From Amoebophrya sp. A120 (Eukaryota; Sar; Dinophyceae; Syndiniales; Amoebophryaceae): DNA of 64,000 bases. A program made the position numbers and the translations under genes. Shown piece by piece: positions 31,491-44,200 of this stretch. The DNA is taken from NCBI GenBank assembly GCA_905178155.1, contig CAJINV010000006.1:1737876-1801875 (forward strand), in the 5' to 3' direction. Every line of letters begins with the position of its first letter. Position 1 is the first letter of the stretch. The notes under the pieces were generated by a model. It was not told where the DNA came from. It saw nothing but the letters and a program-made list of their open reading frames with translations, and searched no databases.

Positions 31491-32446
31491 TAGTTTACTT
31501 CGGGTGAGGATTATTTCGTTATTGAAAATCGCTTTTATTATTCGCGATGATCGCGAGGCATTTGCATTTCGCTTTCCCTTTTCCTTTGTGCCTCATTGGC
31601 GGGCGCGGGTTGGGAGAAGGAGATGATGGCGGCCTCATATTAACATGCAACTACATCAAACTATCTAAAGATGCTCTGATGATGAAAGAATAGAAAACCT
31701 GTTTGGCCCTGGCGTCAGAGGCAAGCATTGGTGTTTGTGAGCAAGGTTTCGTGTTTGTTGTTGATCAGATGGCGCCCAGAGGCTTGCTCTGACTCCACTT
31801 TGTCAGCCGCGTAGATCGTATCGAATACGATGTGTTGTTGAAGACAAATATGAAATTTACAAAAAAGTCGGTCCACGTCGACATGATCCAGCAGATCGTG
31901 CAAAGCTGGTATAGTACTTCGTGCAAATTATACAGCTAGATCGTGCAGCAGCCTTTCGTGCGACGTCTAAGTTGTACAAAACTTTCGTCCTGTTACACGA
32001 CCTTTCGCAGTCCTAGTTTCAGTCTCGGTTCTTGTTCCTGTACAATCGTGACAGAGAAAACTCGTCGCTCGGTTCTTGCTTTTGCTCGTTCAGTCACGAA
32101 AATCTGCTTGAGGCGGTTGTATTAAAAGGATATGCTTGTCGTCATAATTCGTGAAGCATTTATCTCTAGGCTCTTTTTGATTTGGGTTTTAAATGATGAC
32201 AGCGCACCTCACGCTCACCCCATTTCATTCTTCCACCCCGTATCAAGTACTTATTTCAACATCGCTGGTGCTGTAGGTCCTGTTGCACTCTTGATGATGA
32301 AGCCCTCCAACTAATGTGGTACGACGACGTCGTCGCAACTATCGAGTTGCAATTCTTCCTTGTTCCAGTCTAGTAGTCTCGCATTCAATACTAGAAGCCA
32401 GCGTATTTCCACGACCACGACCTTATTCCAGCCTGATAAAAATAAA
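31491..32446. other. Intergenic, gene 5 to gene 6
   Basis: Nothing recognisable. Confidence 0.5.
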
Positions 32447-35400
32447 ATGGCCTCGCCCACCCCAACAACCCCGGCCGCGCGGCCCAGAACATTCGGAGCG
32501 TCGAAAAGCGGCAGCCTGAAGATCTTGACAGAGGAGAACGACAAGAAGGATAATACCGTGCAGCCGGTTCTTATTTCCGAGGACCAACTGCCTGCCACAA
32601 CGGCCCTCGACCGCCAAAGTTCTTCCAAGAGTTCCACCAAGTCCGCTCCGTTCATGCCCCCGGACAGTCCCTATCCTGTGCAAAAGTATCGCACTCGTAT
32701 TGCAGTCATGCATTACAGATCGGTTTCTTAAGGTAGAGCCGCATTACGAATTTTATTTCTCATGACGAGGAAATTTGTAATGCATTTGTACGAGTGCGAT
32801 ACTTTTGCAATGCATAGTCCCCCTGGTTACTCAATCCTGGCGTCCTTGAGTAAAGAAAGCATTGCCACGCCGGGCTCTACTAGGAGTACTCCTGCTGGTG
32901 CTGCGCGCCGGGGGCTGCTGGTGCCCAGGTCTACTAGTCCGAATGATACAGCCAGTGTGAAAAGAACTAGAGAAGTAGTAGAGCGTATGAATTGCAAAAG
33001 TATCGTAGTCGTATAAATGCATTACAAATTTCCTCAGTATGACAGATAAAATTTGTAGTGCGGATTTACCTTAAGAAAAAGATTTGTAATGCATGACTGC
33101 AATACGAGTACGATACTTTTGCACAGGATAGAGCGTCTCTCTTCAGATCCAGCCTACGATCCCCAAAGCCCGGTCGCGCGAGCGGCTGCCGCGCGGCAAA
33201 AACGACAACGCGCTGGTGCACCTCCTGCGGACGTCGATGCTGTTGTTGAACTTGAAAGTGATGATATAATACGAGGCGGCTCTACAACTGGTGCCGCCTC
33301 TCCTGCTCCCACCAGCACAACTGGAGGAGGTGTTGGAACAAGAAAAATAGCCGAGAAGAACCCAGCTGCTGCTCCCGGTCCCGACTCCGAGAAGGAGATG
33401 AACAAGGCCAAGAAGCTGACGAAAGTGGAGCAGAACTCTGGCGGCCCAAGTGCTTCTTCTACCGATCATACGACAAGAGCGCCGGCTCCTTCAACAAGCC
33501 GAAGCCCCGCCGCCGCGGGGCAAGAAGAACAACTCTCCCCCTTGAGCAAAGCCGCGAAGGGGCTGGTACAGGGTCTATTGGGTGAAGAAGTGCACATGGC
33601 AAGGACGGCAGGCGGGGCCGGTGGAGGCGCAGTGCTAACTACTTCTTCCGGGGTCGATTTTGCCGATAAAGCGATTAATGAAAACCAAAGTGGACAAACC
33701 AGTCCTACTGCTGGCAAAAGCGCTATCCCACAACTCTCGCCAAATCAAGTTGTGCATGACGCGGCTCTTCAAGTAGACGACCTCGTCCCGCCGGAAGATG
33801 CACAGGGTGCTGTTGTAGTGCCCTCGTTTTCTACTACCTTGGGCTCCACTGCGAGAAGCCCAGCACGAGGACCTCCGAGTTCCGACTTTGCCGCACGAGA
33901 ACCTCCGGTAGCAAAGGTGGACAAGGGGGGAAAGAAAATAGCGGACAATTATCGACAGAGAAATGAAAATGAAGAAGAAAAAACTCTGCAACGCATCCTC
34001 CACTCAGCCCCGCCTGTGACCACCTATAAATCTTCCGCTCTAGTCCAGCAGGTGGAAAAAGAGTTGGATCACTTGAGAAGGCAGACGGAAGAGCTCAACA
34101 AGATGGAATTTATCCGGCAGAAGGCGGTGAAGGCACAGCAGGACTTCACCGTGGATTCTATCCGGTGCAAAAGTATCGTACTCGTAGAAGTAATCGCAGG
34201 TATGCATTACAAATCTCTTTCTGAGGCTAAATCAGCACTACAAATTCAATTTGTAGTAATGCTGCGCTAATTTGTAATGCATTCATACGAGTACGATGCT
34301 TTAGCTTTTGCAATGCATAGATTCTTTGAGGAAGCAAATTTTTCAGCTGCAGTTCGCTAAGGACCAAGAGTATCAAAAATTGCACCACAAAGTGGCGTAT
34401 CGGGTGATAAACACTTTGTTGAATACCGCCGAAAGCGGCCTGGAACAGCTGAACCAGGGGTACGATGGAGACCTTCTTGGCGGCGGGATAACGCCCAGTG
34501 CAGTAGGTCCGACCCGTGCGTCGCCAATAAACCACTATTTCGGGGACACCACGTCGACGCCTGAAATATTAAGCGATAGACCACCTGCTCCGCGAACAAG
34601 TAGATCTCGCTCACCTCCGCAGGATCATCGGCTCAACATTACGAGGACCACGTCGAGCGCGACGAGACAGAATAATTTGAAAGCAGACACGACACAGGCT
34701 CCTGTTCCAGCAGCAGCTGACCCCAGTTTATTAGTCGTGCCTGGACGAATCGTGAACACGAACCGCCCGTCCAGTCCGAGCAAGTGGCAGGATGAAGTGT
34801 TGCTGAGTTTGAGTAGTGAGGAGTATCACCATGGGACAAGAACCAATGACAACATCACAACACAGGCGAGAGGGACTACACAAGGTGAGCAAAGAAAGTT
34901 TGTTGCTCCGCGAGGTGGACCACGTAGTACAGGGAGGCAAAATGACAAAAAATTCGAGCAACCCACCACCGCGGAACGCTTATGGTTGGAAAGTTTGCGA
35001 CGGAGGGAAAACATGCGGGCACCAGAAGTCATCATGCCCCCGACCGACGATAGTCGTGCAGCTCGTGTAGGCCAACTTTCGCCTCGTCTTATTTCAAGAG
35101 CTGCAACCAGATCGCGATCGAACACGGTCGCACATCAACCAGGAGTGACAGAAATAAAGAACAGACCACGACCACTGTCTTCTGCACCTCGTCCGCTTTC
35201 GACGCAGCACGAAGATGCTCCTCGTCGGGTGTGGCCTCTCGTGCCCCTAGAAATTCCGCCAACGGCAGCAGCTACACCAGCTGCAATGGGTTTGGGTCCA
35301 CCGCCCCTTAGAAATATTAACAAGCGCAGGAGTCGCTCCTTGTCACCGCGGATGAACAATACAACTCAGCCTGTTTTCGATCCATATGCAGTGCAAAAGT

Positions 35401-37075
35401 ATCGTACTTACTAGTATAAATGGCTATGGCATGACAAATTTCCTGAGCATGAGAGAGAAAATGCATGACTGCGATTACTTACTTCTACTAGTACGATACT
35501 TTTGCACGGGATAATCCAGTCGTGAAGCCCAAGCCGCTGATTGACGTGAAAGCCGAGGCCGCACGGATGTTGACACCGCTTCCGCCTGCATCGTTCTCCC
35601 GCGGGTTCTTTAAAAGTGGCTCGAAAAGTGCTCGATCCGTATCCGCGAAAAGCTCGAAGAAAACCAGTTCTGCTGCTGGCAAGGCGAAGAGTTGTGTAGG
35701 ACCAGCAGCAGCCACAACGACTGCACCGCAAAACGCTTCGAAGCAGAGCGTGCCGGAAGAATTGATCGGCACGGGGCACGTGGCGGAGTGGAATGAGAAA
35801 ACCCAGGCGTTCCAGTTTTCCGAAGTGGTGGTATCGACGTACCCAACAACAACAACAACATCTCCGCCTGTTCTTGCGCCCAAAACCGACACGACGACTT
35901 CTAATGTTGACAATAGTACCACGACGACGACAGCAGCAGGGAAGCAAGAAATAAGAAAGCCAGCAGCTGGTGTAAAAAAAGCCGTGTCAAATACAACCTC
36001 TATTAGTAGACCTGTAGTATTTGCCCCGGTCCCGCGGGCTTTTTCCCGAAGATCCCGCATCATGAAGAGTCCACCGAGTAGCATGATCTCCCGGGCAGAC
36101 GTAAAGGTGGTACCGGCGGCGCTGCTCCAGAAAGAGCAGGAAATCATCATGAAAGAGCAGACAGCAGACCGCGATGGAGAGGAACTACAGCTTCTGCAGC
36201 AGGGAGAGGACTTTTTGGGGGAGAAACTTGTCATGCACGACGCCGAACAGGATGGTGGAGATGGACCACCGAGATCAAATGGCGCAACAAATATTTTTAA
36301 GCGGACTACTACTTCGAGCCGACATTTCGTTTCGCTCGACACTGATACTGCGCAGATTGAAGATCTCGATTTGTTGGACAAAGTGCACATCTCCGAGCAC
36401 CGGCCGTCAAAGACGTTGTTAGACAGGTTGGAGATAACGGTCTCGAAAAGTAGTGGAGGAAAAATCGAGGACAATGGGACGTCTCGACCGACGGGCGGCA
36501 ATGAAGGAAAAGCCAAAAGAAATGGAATTACTGTTGCGAGTAGTTCTCAGACCACAAAGAAGCCACAGAACAAGCCCGAAGAGCTGCATCAAGTAGATGC
36601 AGCAAGAAATATGAAGAAACTCGCCCGAAGAATTATATCAACCACTCCATCGCCCTACCACAGCATGGTAGTCCAGGCACACATATGAAATGCAAAAGCA
36701 TCGTACTCGTATAAATGCATGACAAATTCCCTCAGCATGAGAAAAAAAAATTGTAATGCGGATTTACCTTGAGAAAAAAATTTGTAATGCATGACTGCAG
36801 TACAAGTGCGATACTTTTGCACAGGATACCACAACGCGAACCAGCTTTGCTATGTGGAAACCCTGCAGAAGCTCCCGTCTGGGAAATGTCTGACGCCGGC
36901 GAAAGACAAGTTGGAACAAAAACTGCTGGAAAAAAAGAGAAACGAACACTTTCCAAAAGGCCGGTCGAGCTTTGGGTCGTTGCTGACCTTTCCTAGGTGG
37001 AATTGTCCGGAAGTGGATGACTCGTTGAAAAAGTTGTTACGGAGTCTGAAAACGAAAACAGCGATGAATCAATGA
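32447..37075 (+). CDS. Gene 6: low-complexity protein, 1292 residues, 6 exons
   Basis: ATG at 32447 (MASPTPTTPAARPRTFGASK), stop TGA at 37073-37075. Exons 32447-32671, 32822-32985, 33136-34158, 34325-35384, 35519-36683 and 36834-37075 sum to 3879 nt. It is almost entirely Ser/Thr/Pro/Ala/Arg-rich disordered sequence, with a short predicted coiled coil around residues 440-500 (VQQVEKELDHLRRQTEELNK) and a basic C-terminal block (KDKLEQKLLEKKRNEH). It has several SRSRSP- and RSRSLSP-like motifs, as in nuclear RNA-associated proteins, which is only suggestive. All five introns are family A introners, unlike the mixed families of other genes, and its long exons make it the least invaded large gene here. 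Confidence 0.88.
32672..32816 (-). mobile_element. Introner, family A
   Basis: TSD GTCCC / GTCCC. Confidence 0.93.
32986..33130 (+). mobile_element. Introner, family A
   Basis: TSD GAGCG / GAGCG. Confidence 0.93.
34159..34319 (-). mobile_element. Introner, family A
   Basis: TSD GATTC / GATTC. Confidence 0.93.
35385..35513 (+). mobile_element. Introner, family A, short
   Basis: TSD ATCCA / ATCCA; 129 bp, with part of the interior deleted. Confidence 0.92.
36684..36828 (+). mobile_element. Introner, family A
   Basis: TSD ACACA / CCACA, 4 of 5. Confidence 0.88.
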
Positions 37076-38200
37076 GGATGGATTATATATTTCTTCCGTG
37101 GATACAAGTCAAGCCTTCTCAGTAACAGTAAGTATCTCGGTTTAATATTTTCATCACCCTCGTCATCGTCAGTCCTTTATTTCCAGCATCGAGTTGTTGT
37201 ATCATAGTGCCAGCAACTAGCTCGGGGTCCTCATTCGGACTTTGTAGATTCGGTTTCGTTTCAGAGAAGTTTCTAAGTTGATGATGTCTACGCAATTGGA
37301 CAACAAGTGTAGTTTATTTGCTCTCCTACTCCTGTGTTTAAATCTATTGTTATCATTTCGATGTGATCGCGCCATCGTAGTACGATGGCAGTGACGTCTT
37401 TTGATGTCGTTCCTATTTCATTTTGAAAATCCCTTTCTCGACGAAAAACTGCTTGCAACACCGCGATAGCGTGATTTGTGTCTCGACCGTTCTTGACTTC
37501 GCTGGTGCCGTGAAAGAAAGCCAATCAATCGCATTTTCTATTTTGAAGCCCAACAAGCCCATAAAAATTGTTGAGGCCGTGTTCTTCGCAGCTGGACTAT
37601 AGAAATCCGTAGGTTATTAAAAGTGTCATCACTCGCGTATGTCGTATGAATGCGTGGACGTCGTTGTTGAGGAATTGTTGTGCAAAAGTGCTGGAAAAAA
37701 TGCTCACGTTGACGGCAATCAAATGTGAAATTCAATGTGGAGAAGTTTCAGTGAGAGAGCATATCGCAAAGCGGCTAGACTCGCTCTCGCACTCGATCTC
37801 GAAGAGCACCAGAGATTTTCAAACGAGACTGCAGAAGATGCGCTACAACAACTGTGCGGTAATTTTGTATGAGGAAACCGTATGCTAAGTCGTGCTGGAC
37901 GGAGCTGCAGGCACCTCATCAACCACTCAGACTAGTCGAGAAACCCACCAGTGCCTCTTCCAACAAGATGGGGCCGGGCGCAGAAGTGGAATTATGTAAT
38001 CTTTTCGTAGAGACATTATAGAGCTTTGTTTGATTGAAAATGACGTCGATGTTGTCGATGCGAGCCTTATATATAATTAAGATCACCGGCAGCGAAAGCT
38101 CCTGCAAGGTGATGAAGATGACCACATCTTCAAAGTGACAGTTTGAATCCGGACGACGAGAGGTCTACTTCCAGCAGCCAACATTTGCAACATCTTCAAG
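37076..38200. other. Intergenic, gene 6 to gene 7
   Basis: No introner or coding frame I would defend. Confidence 0.5.
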
Positions 38201-41200
38201 ATGCCCGGAGCTGTGTCGCTGGAGCACCTTCACTTGTATGAACTGCAAAAGTATCGTACTCGTATAAATGCATTACAAATTTCCTCAGCATCAGAGAAAA
38301 AATTTGTAATGCGGATATACCTCAAGTAGAAAAAGTAAAAGATTTGTAATGCATGACTGCAATGCGAGTATTGTGCGATGCTTTTGCACAGGATAACTTA
38401 ACCTCCGTGTCAACGTCGTTCACCGCTTTTCATCAGGACGATGTGTATCGTGAGAAAAAAGTGTTTCACTGTGAACCTGTGATGCAGAAAATGGAACGCA
38501 GAACTTAACTATTTGTCTTGCTACACCTGCAAGGCATGGGATTTTCCAGCGCGTTTTCCCTTGGGAAGTGCGCATGACAATAAATTTTCAATGTTAATAT
38601 GTGTAACAAACTTGTGATGCAGATCTACTTGCAAAATCACCACAGTTGTGAAACAGTTCTTTCTTGCGATAATGTGGACAGCAGCACCACTGTCTACCAC
38701 GTCCAGGAAGAATTTAACTTCCAACTCCAGGCGGGAAAGAAGCCGACGCCAGGAAAACATGATCAGAACAACACCGGTCGTAGTTCCTTCAGGTGTTATG
38801 CCTGGGACGGTCGTTAGCATACAGAAGGGTGAATTTGCAGTGAATTTGTATTGCATGACTTGCATTTACTTCAAAAGAGAAGTGCGCTGCGTAAAGGGCT
38901 GGGCACGAGCCCAAGCAGCTCACGCAGCGTGAAGGGCTGCAGCTCGGTGCCAGGTGGCACTTGCAGCACCGAAAGAAGTAGTGGTAGGTCTTGCTGGGGC
39001 CCGCCGGACTGTGTAGTGCATATGTAGCCAAAGAGTGTGGGTCGTGGGGCTCTTGTTCATCTGCGCGTCTGCCTCAGAAGTTCCTCTCCGGAATGGTCGG
39101 GAGGGAGGGCGACGCCTGAACACAGGGGCACTAGTTCAACACGTGCGCTCTCACGAGTTGTGGTTGTGGCTTGGAATTGGATATCTGGGAGTAGCCTCGG
39201 GTGGAAAGGAAGGCACGACTCGGCTACGGGCACTAGCTTGCTTGGCCTGGTGTGCTCGGCTTACAACTCCCCAGGCGTGTTTTTGCCCCCGGAGCAAGTC
39301 TTTTTCGAGGTGGCTCTCAGGTCAAGAATTCTCTTGGTGAATTTTGAGGCTTTTTGTTTTTGCGACACTTTTTTGAAGCCCCCAAACCCGGAGTTTCTCA
39401 CGCGCTAGCGAATTTTGAAAAGGAGCCGGAGGCCAAAATTCACCGGCGCCCTTTTCAAAATTCACCCCAAAATTCACCGGGCGCCCATTTTCGACCGTGA
39501 TAAGCAAACTTTAGCGCAGAAAAGTGCTCAAAAAAGTGCACAGATAGGCCATGAGAAGGAACGCAAAGGGGGAAAAAGCGTAGTCCTCTGCTGCCCTAAG
39601 CCCGCCTGTATTCTGCTGAAAATGCCGCAAGATTTCACGCGCCTGCCGGGAAAATGCGTCAAAGCTCTCGGCCGGGTCCTTTCGTCCTTGCCTGCCTTCT
39701 TGCTTAGTTGTATGCGCTTCGCAGCCTTTATTTCTGGCGTCTTTGCCGCGGCTGCTGCAGTGCTCTTCTGCGAGAACCCGGAGGCGCAAAAACCTGCCCA
39801 AAGAACGGCGCCCGGGCCATGTCCTCTGGCTGCCCACTGCACAAAAGCCCGCGGCTGCTGTGCGGTGCAGGGCCTTCTACTTCCCAGAACAGGGCCAAGA
39901 GGGACAATGTCCCGGCGGGCTCAACTGCAATTTGGCATGCAAAATTCACTACAAATTCACCACTTCTCATGCTAACGGGTGACAACATGATCAGAACAAC
40001 ACCGGTCGTAGTTCCTTCCGGTGGCTCACGACAAACTTCGCGACAAGTGGCGGTCGCAGCAGCGGTGGTGGTGGCTCGTCTTCATCAACGTCTTCTTCTG
40101 GTTCCTACCACAAAGATCATAACCCGGTGCAGCACCACTTGAAAATGATCAAACACACCTCTTTCGCGATTCACCAGGAGAGTTTGCAAGTCCTCCTGCA
40201 CAGCGTAAGAACTGCAACTGGGAAAGCAAAAAATGCCAAAACACGACTTGGCAAGACCTCCTTCAACCCACTGTGGCCCGGAGCGACTTTCAAGGATCAA
40301 CAACTCTACTCCGCCGGACAGCGCAACCGGTCGGAAACCTCCACGGGCCTACTGGCCTATGAACAGCAAAAGTATCGTACTCGTATAAATGCATTACAGA
40401 TTTCCTCAGCATGAGAGAGAAAATTTGTAATGCTGATTTACTTTCAGAAAAAGATTTGTAATGCATGACTGCAAAAATACGAGTACGATGCTTTTGCACT
40501 TCATATCGCCGGCATGAACGCCTGGCCCGCGGAGAAGGACGATGCCAACCGGATTACCAGCACGGCGAAGCACTTGGTTATGAACTGCAAAAGTATCGTA
40601 CTAAGATGAATTGCAATACAAATTGGCTCAGCATTACAAATTGAATTTGTAATGCGGATTTATCTTAACAACATAGATTTGTAATGCATAACTGCAATTA
40701 GGACGAGTATGTACAATACTGTTGCAGTGCATATTGGAGCCCGGGCCGGAATCCTGTGAGTACGTGAAAGCGACCTCGAACGGCCTAGACACCACGGCGG
40801 CCGGGTCCCCCGAAGGGACCGCGAATTTAACAAACGACTTTGTGAACAAGAACGGCCTAAACACCCTGCGCGCCGAGGCGATCAAATTTGAAATGAAAAA
40901 GTCGGGCTCGAGCTGCACCCCCGGAAACTACCGGTGTTGCACGAACCTGAAGATGCAATCCCGGGCGGACCCGAATTTGTTCCGCGAGGGGCAGTATGTC
41001 AATTGCAAAAGAGTATCGTACTCGTATAAATGCATTACAAACTTCCTCAGCATGAGAAACGCTGATTAGCCTTAAGAAAAAGATTTGTGATGCATGATTG
41101 CAATACGAGCAATTTTTGCGATGCATAGTCCGTACGTCTTCATCCGGTCGGACTCCGGGGAAGAGGACGGCGACGCCTTGATGGCTAGGGTGAAGCGATT

Positions 41201-44200
41201 CGAGCCGGTGACTATGCAATACAAATTTCCCGCACATGCACAAGATGCATCACAAATTTCACCAATCAGGAGCGGAAAACTTGTCATGCTATTAACTAGG
41301 ATCGAAGCCAAGTTTTGTCATGTAGAGACCTCCGCGTTTGTACGTCCACGTCGTGTACGGGAAATTATTTCCTGTGGATAGTGACACAGGGGTGGGTGGT
41401 GCAGCCGTTGCGGCCAAGAAGAGGTTCTCTCTTATGCATTGCAAAAATGTCTTGGTCTGGAAAAGTGGAACTTGTGTTGCATGTCTTGCATCCCTGAAGA
41501 ATCTGTATTGCACAGCCAGCAAGAAAGGCGGTACTTTTTCGTCTTGTAAAAACGCAGTTTGTCATGCGTGCTACGCATCAGACGGCGTCAAGTATACTTG
41601 TCGTGCTGGGCTGCACTTGAGAGCGCCAGTCTTATCCATACTTTAGCATCACAAATTTCCAGACCCAGACATATTTGCATTTGATATCTCTCTCCGAAAG
41701 ACGATCTGCAGACGGTGAATTCCGTGCAAGTAAGGTGTCAGCTATGAGAGTGCACAACCCCTCCTCCGCCTCATTTGTATAGCATGAACGGCAATACAAC
41801 CACAAGCAAGAATGCCGGTTTCGCATGACAAATTTGAACTGGATCATTGTAGTGCTACTTGGGCTGCCATAACTTGTCATGCAAACAGTGCCAAGAGGCA
41901 AGGCCACCTAAATTAGGTATTTTGCATGACAAATGAGGGGGAGGGGGAGTTGTGCACTCTGATAGCAGCGGTCTGCAGAAAATCCGGAGGGGAAGAAGGA
42001 TTTGGTCGTATCCTGTGCAAAAGTACTTATCGTACTCGTACTACTTGCAAATATGCATGACAAGTGTTTTTCTCACGGTAAAACAGCATTACAAATTGTC
42101 TTGCTGAGCGAATTTCTGATGCAGTCGTACGAAGATACTTTTGCAATTCATAGGTCGATGCCGGCGACTACAAGAGCTACTGGAGCGGCATGGAGCCCAT
42201 CGCGGTGGAATCAAAAATCCCGGAACGGTGTCGCGGGGACGAAAAGACCTACAAGTGCGAGTTATTCGACAAGGAGTGCCGGGTCATGCCGGGAACCCCA
42301 AGCGAGGCTGAAACGCTGAACGCCCATGGATATGGATTGCAAAAATGTCTGGGTCTGGAAAAGTGCAAGGTTTGTCATGCTAGGCTAGCAAGACTCTTAA
42401 GTCTGTCATGCGCGTTACCGAAAGGCCTTATTTTTCTGTGATGCAAAAACGCAGTTTGTCATGCAGAATAGGCAACACTTAGCAGCTCAGAAACTTGTCA
42501 TGCTGAGCCATCATTTGTGGCCTCCACATTCTAAGTCTTGCAGCATTACAAGTTTCCAGACCCAGACATTTTTGCATTTGATAATGGAAGCGACGACGAA
42601 CCGGAAAGACCGCCGCCGTTACCGCCAACCATGGACCAAAACAGCCACATCGAGATGAAAGACGAAAACTTCGTGTCCGAAAACACCCCGGGGATCACGT
42701 GTAAACAACGGCTAGAGGCTTGTCAGTACAACTACAGCTTCCACGCTTCTAACCAGAACGAGACGGGGTGGACGCCGCCTTTGGGCTACCAGCCCGGGAT
42801 GAACCGGGAAAAACCACTTGGCCGGGCGCACGATTTACGACGAAGAAAAATTCCCCCTCCCCGTATCATTATCAAAACGGAAATCTGTGATGCAGATTTG
42901 TGGTCACAAATCAGCTTTGTCATGCTAGAAGGATAGTAGAGATGCGGGCTGTAGTTCTGGATGGCGTGGGAAGGCCTTGCGTCGTCAGCATGACAGGAGC
43001 CAGCTGGAAGTGGGAAACAGCATGACAAATTGCCTGCACCAAACGAGGCCACGACTTCTGCGGCTCTTGGCCTTCTAGCAATGCAAGGCGATTTGTGTAC
43101 TCAAATACAGCATCACAAATTTCGTCTTCGATATGGGGAGGGGGGATTTTTCCTTTTGATACGATGCGAAAAGCAGGAAGCTGCTGCTCGGGGAAGCGAT
43201 TGACGAGTACATGTTTCACTACCCGTATCTTACAAAAAAACTGTCTCAGTCTCAAACCTTTGCAGACTCAGCAACACAAATTTGCGAAGCAAGAAACAAA
43301 AAATCTCTGATGCTTCAAACAACAAGGGAAAACACATTCATACATAGGAAAGATCGATCTTTCTTGCATCTCAAGCATGACAAAAAACAGTCTCAAGGAA
43401 GTTGCGCATTACAAGTTCTTGAGACTGAGACACTTTTTTCTCACGATAACCCGGACCCGAAGGGCTTTTTGGGCAACCAGCTGGTCGAACGGTTAAAAAT
43501 CGGGCAGATGCCCGGGGAAGGCCTGGTGGCGCACTATCCAAGGAAAAAACTGTGTAGGTATAATTTTCTTGGAGGAATAGCATCACAAGTTTGCTCTGCA
43601 TGACACAGAAATAAACCTGTCATGCGTAGCTAGTACGTGAAAACACGACGTACGAAAAGAGCCTCTGATGCACGTCCAGCATGACAAGTGTAACAGTTTT
43701 GGATTTTCTGCGTCACAGACCTACGCTCACATAGTTTTTTTCTTGCATACGCACGTGTCCGGGTTTAACAACGAAACCGGGAAGTACAAAATCGTCCCGG
43801 TCGGGAATCCAGCGCTCGACGCGGAAAACGAAAATTCCGTGATCGGCAAGGAAATATGTCAGTGCACGACTCCCCCTCCCCCCTCTTTTGTCACGCAAAA
43901 GTCCAAATCCAAGTGCTTTCCGGTGGCACTGTTTGCATGACAGATTCAGGAAGCGGCCCAAACAGAACTACACTATCACTAGGCGCATGAGCTTGTCATG
44001 CACACGCTCCACGTGTGCTAGTATTTGTATTGCTGTTCATGCAATTATAGTACAAACGAGGGGGAGGGGGGGGGTTGTGCGGTCTCATAGGAAATCGAAG
44101 CCGCACGGAACGACCCGGATACCGGCGAAAAATTGGAGCCGGTCGATGGCTATCAACTGCAAATATCGATCTGGGTCTGGAAACTTGTGATGCATGTCAC

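Noticed and set aside
37646-37888. 80-codon frame between genes 6 and 7
   Set aside because: It is short, has no neighbour exon or recognisable motif, and lies in an otherwise empty intergenic stretch.
39415-39975. 186-codon frame in the cargo of the 38797-39983 element as a possible transposase
   Set aside because: No catalytic motif or domain is visible, it crosses low-complexity repeats and it runs into the right inverted repeat. No transposase was found anywhere in the window.
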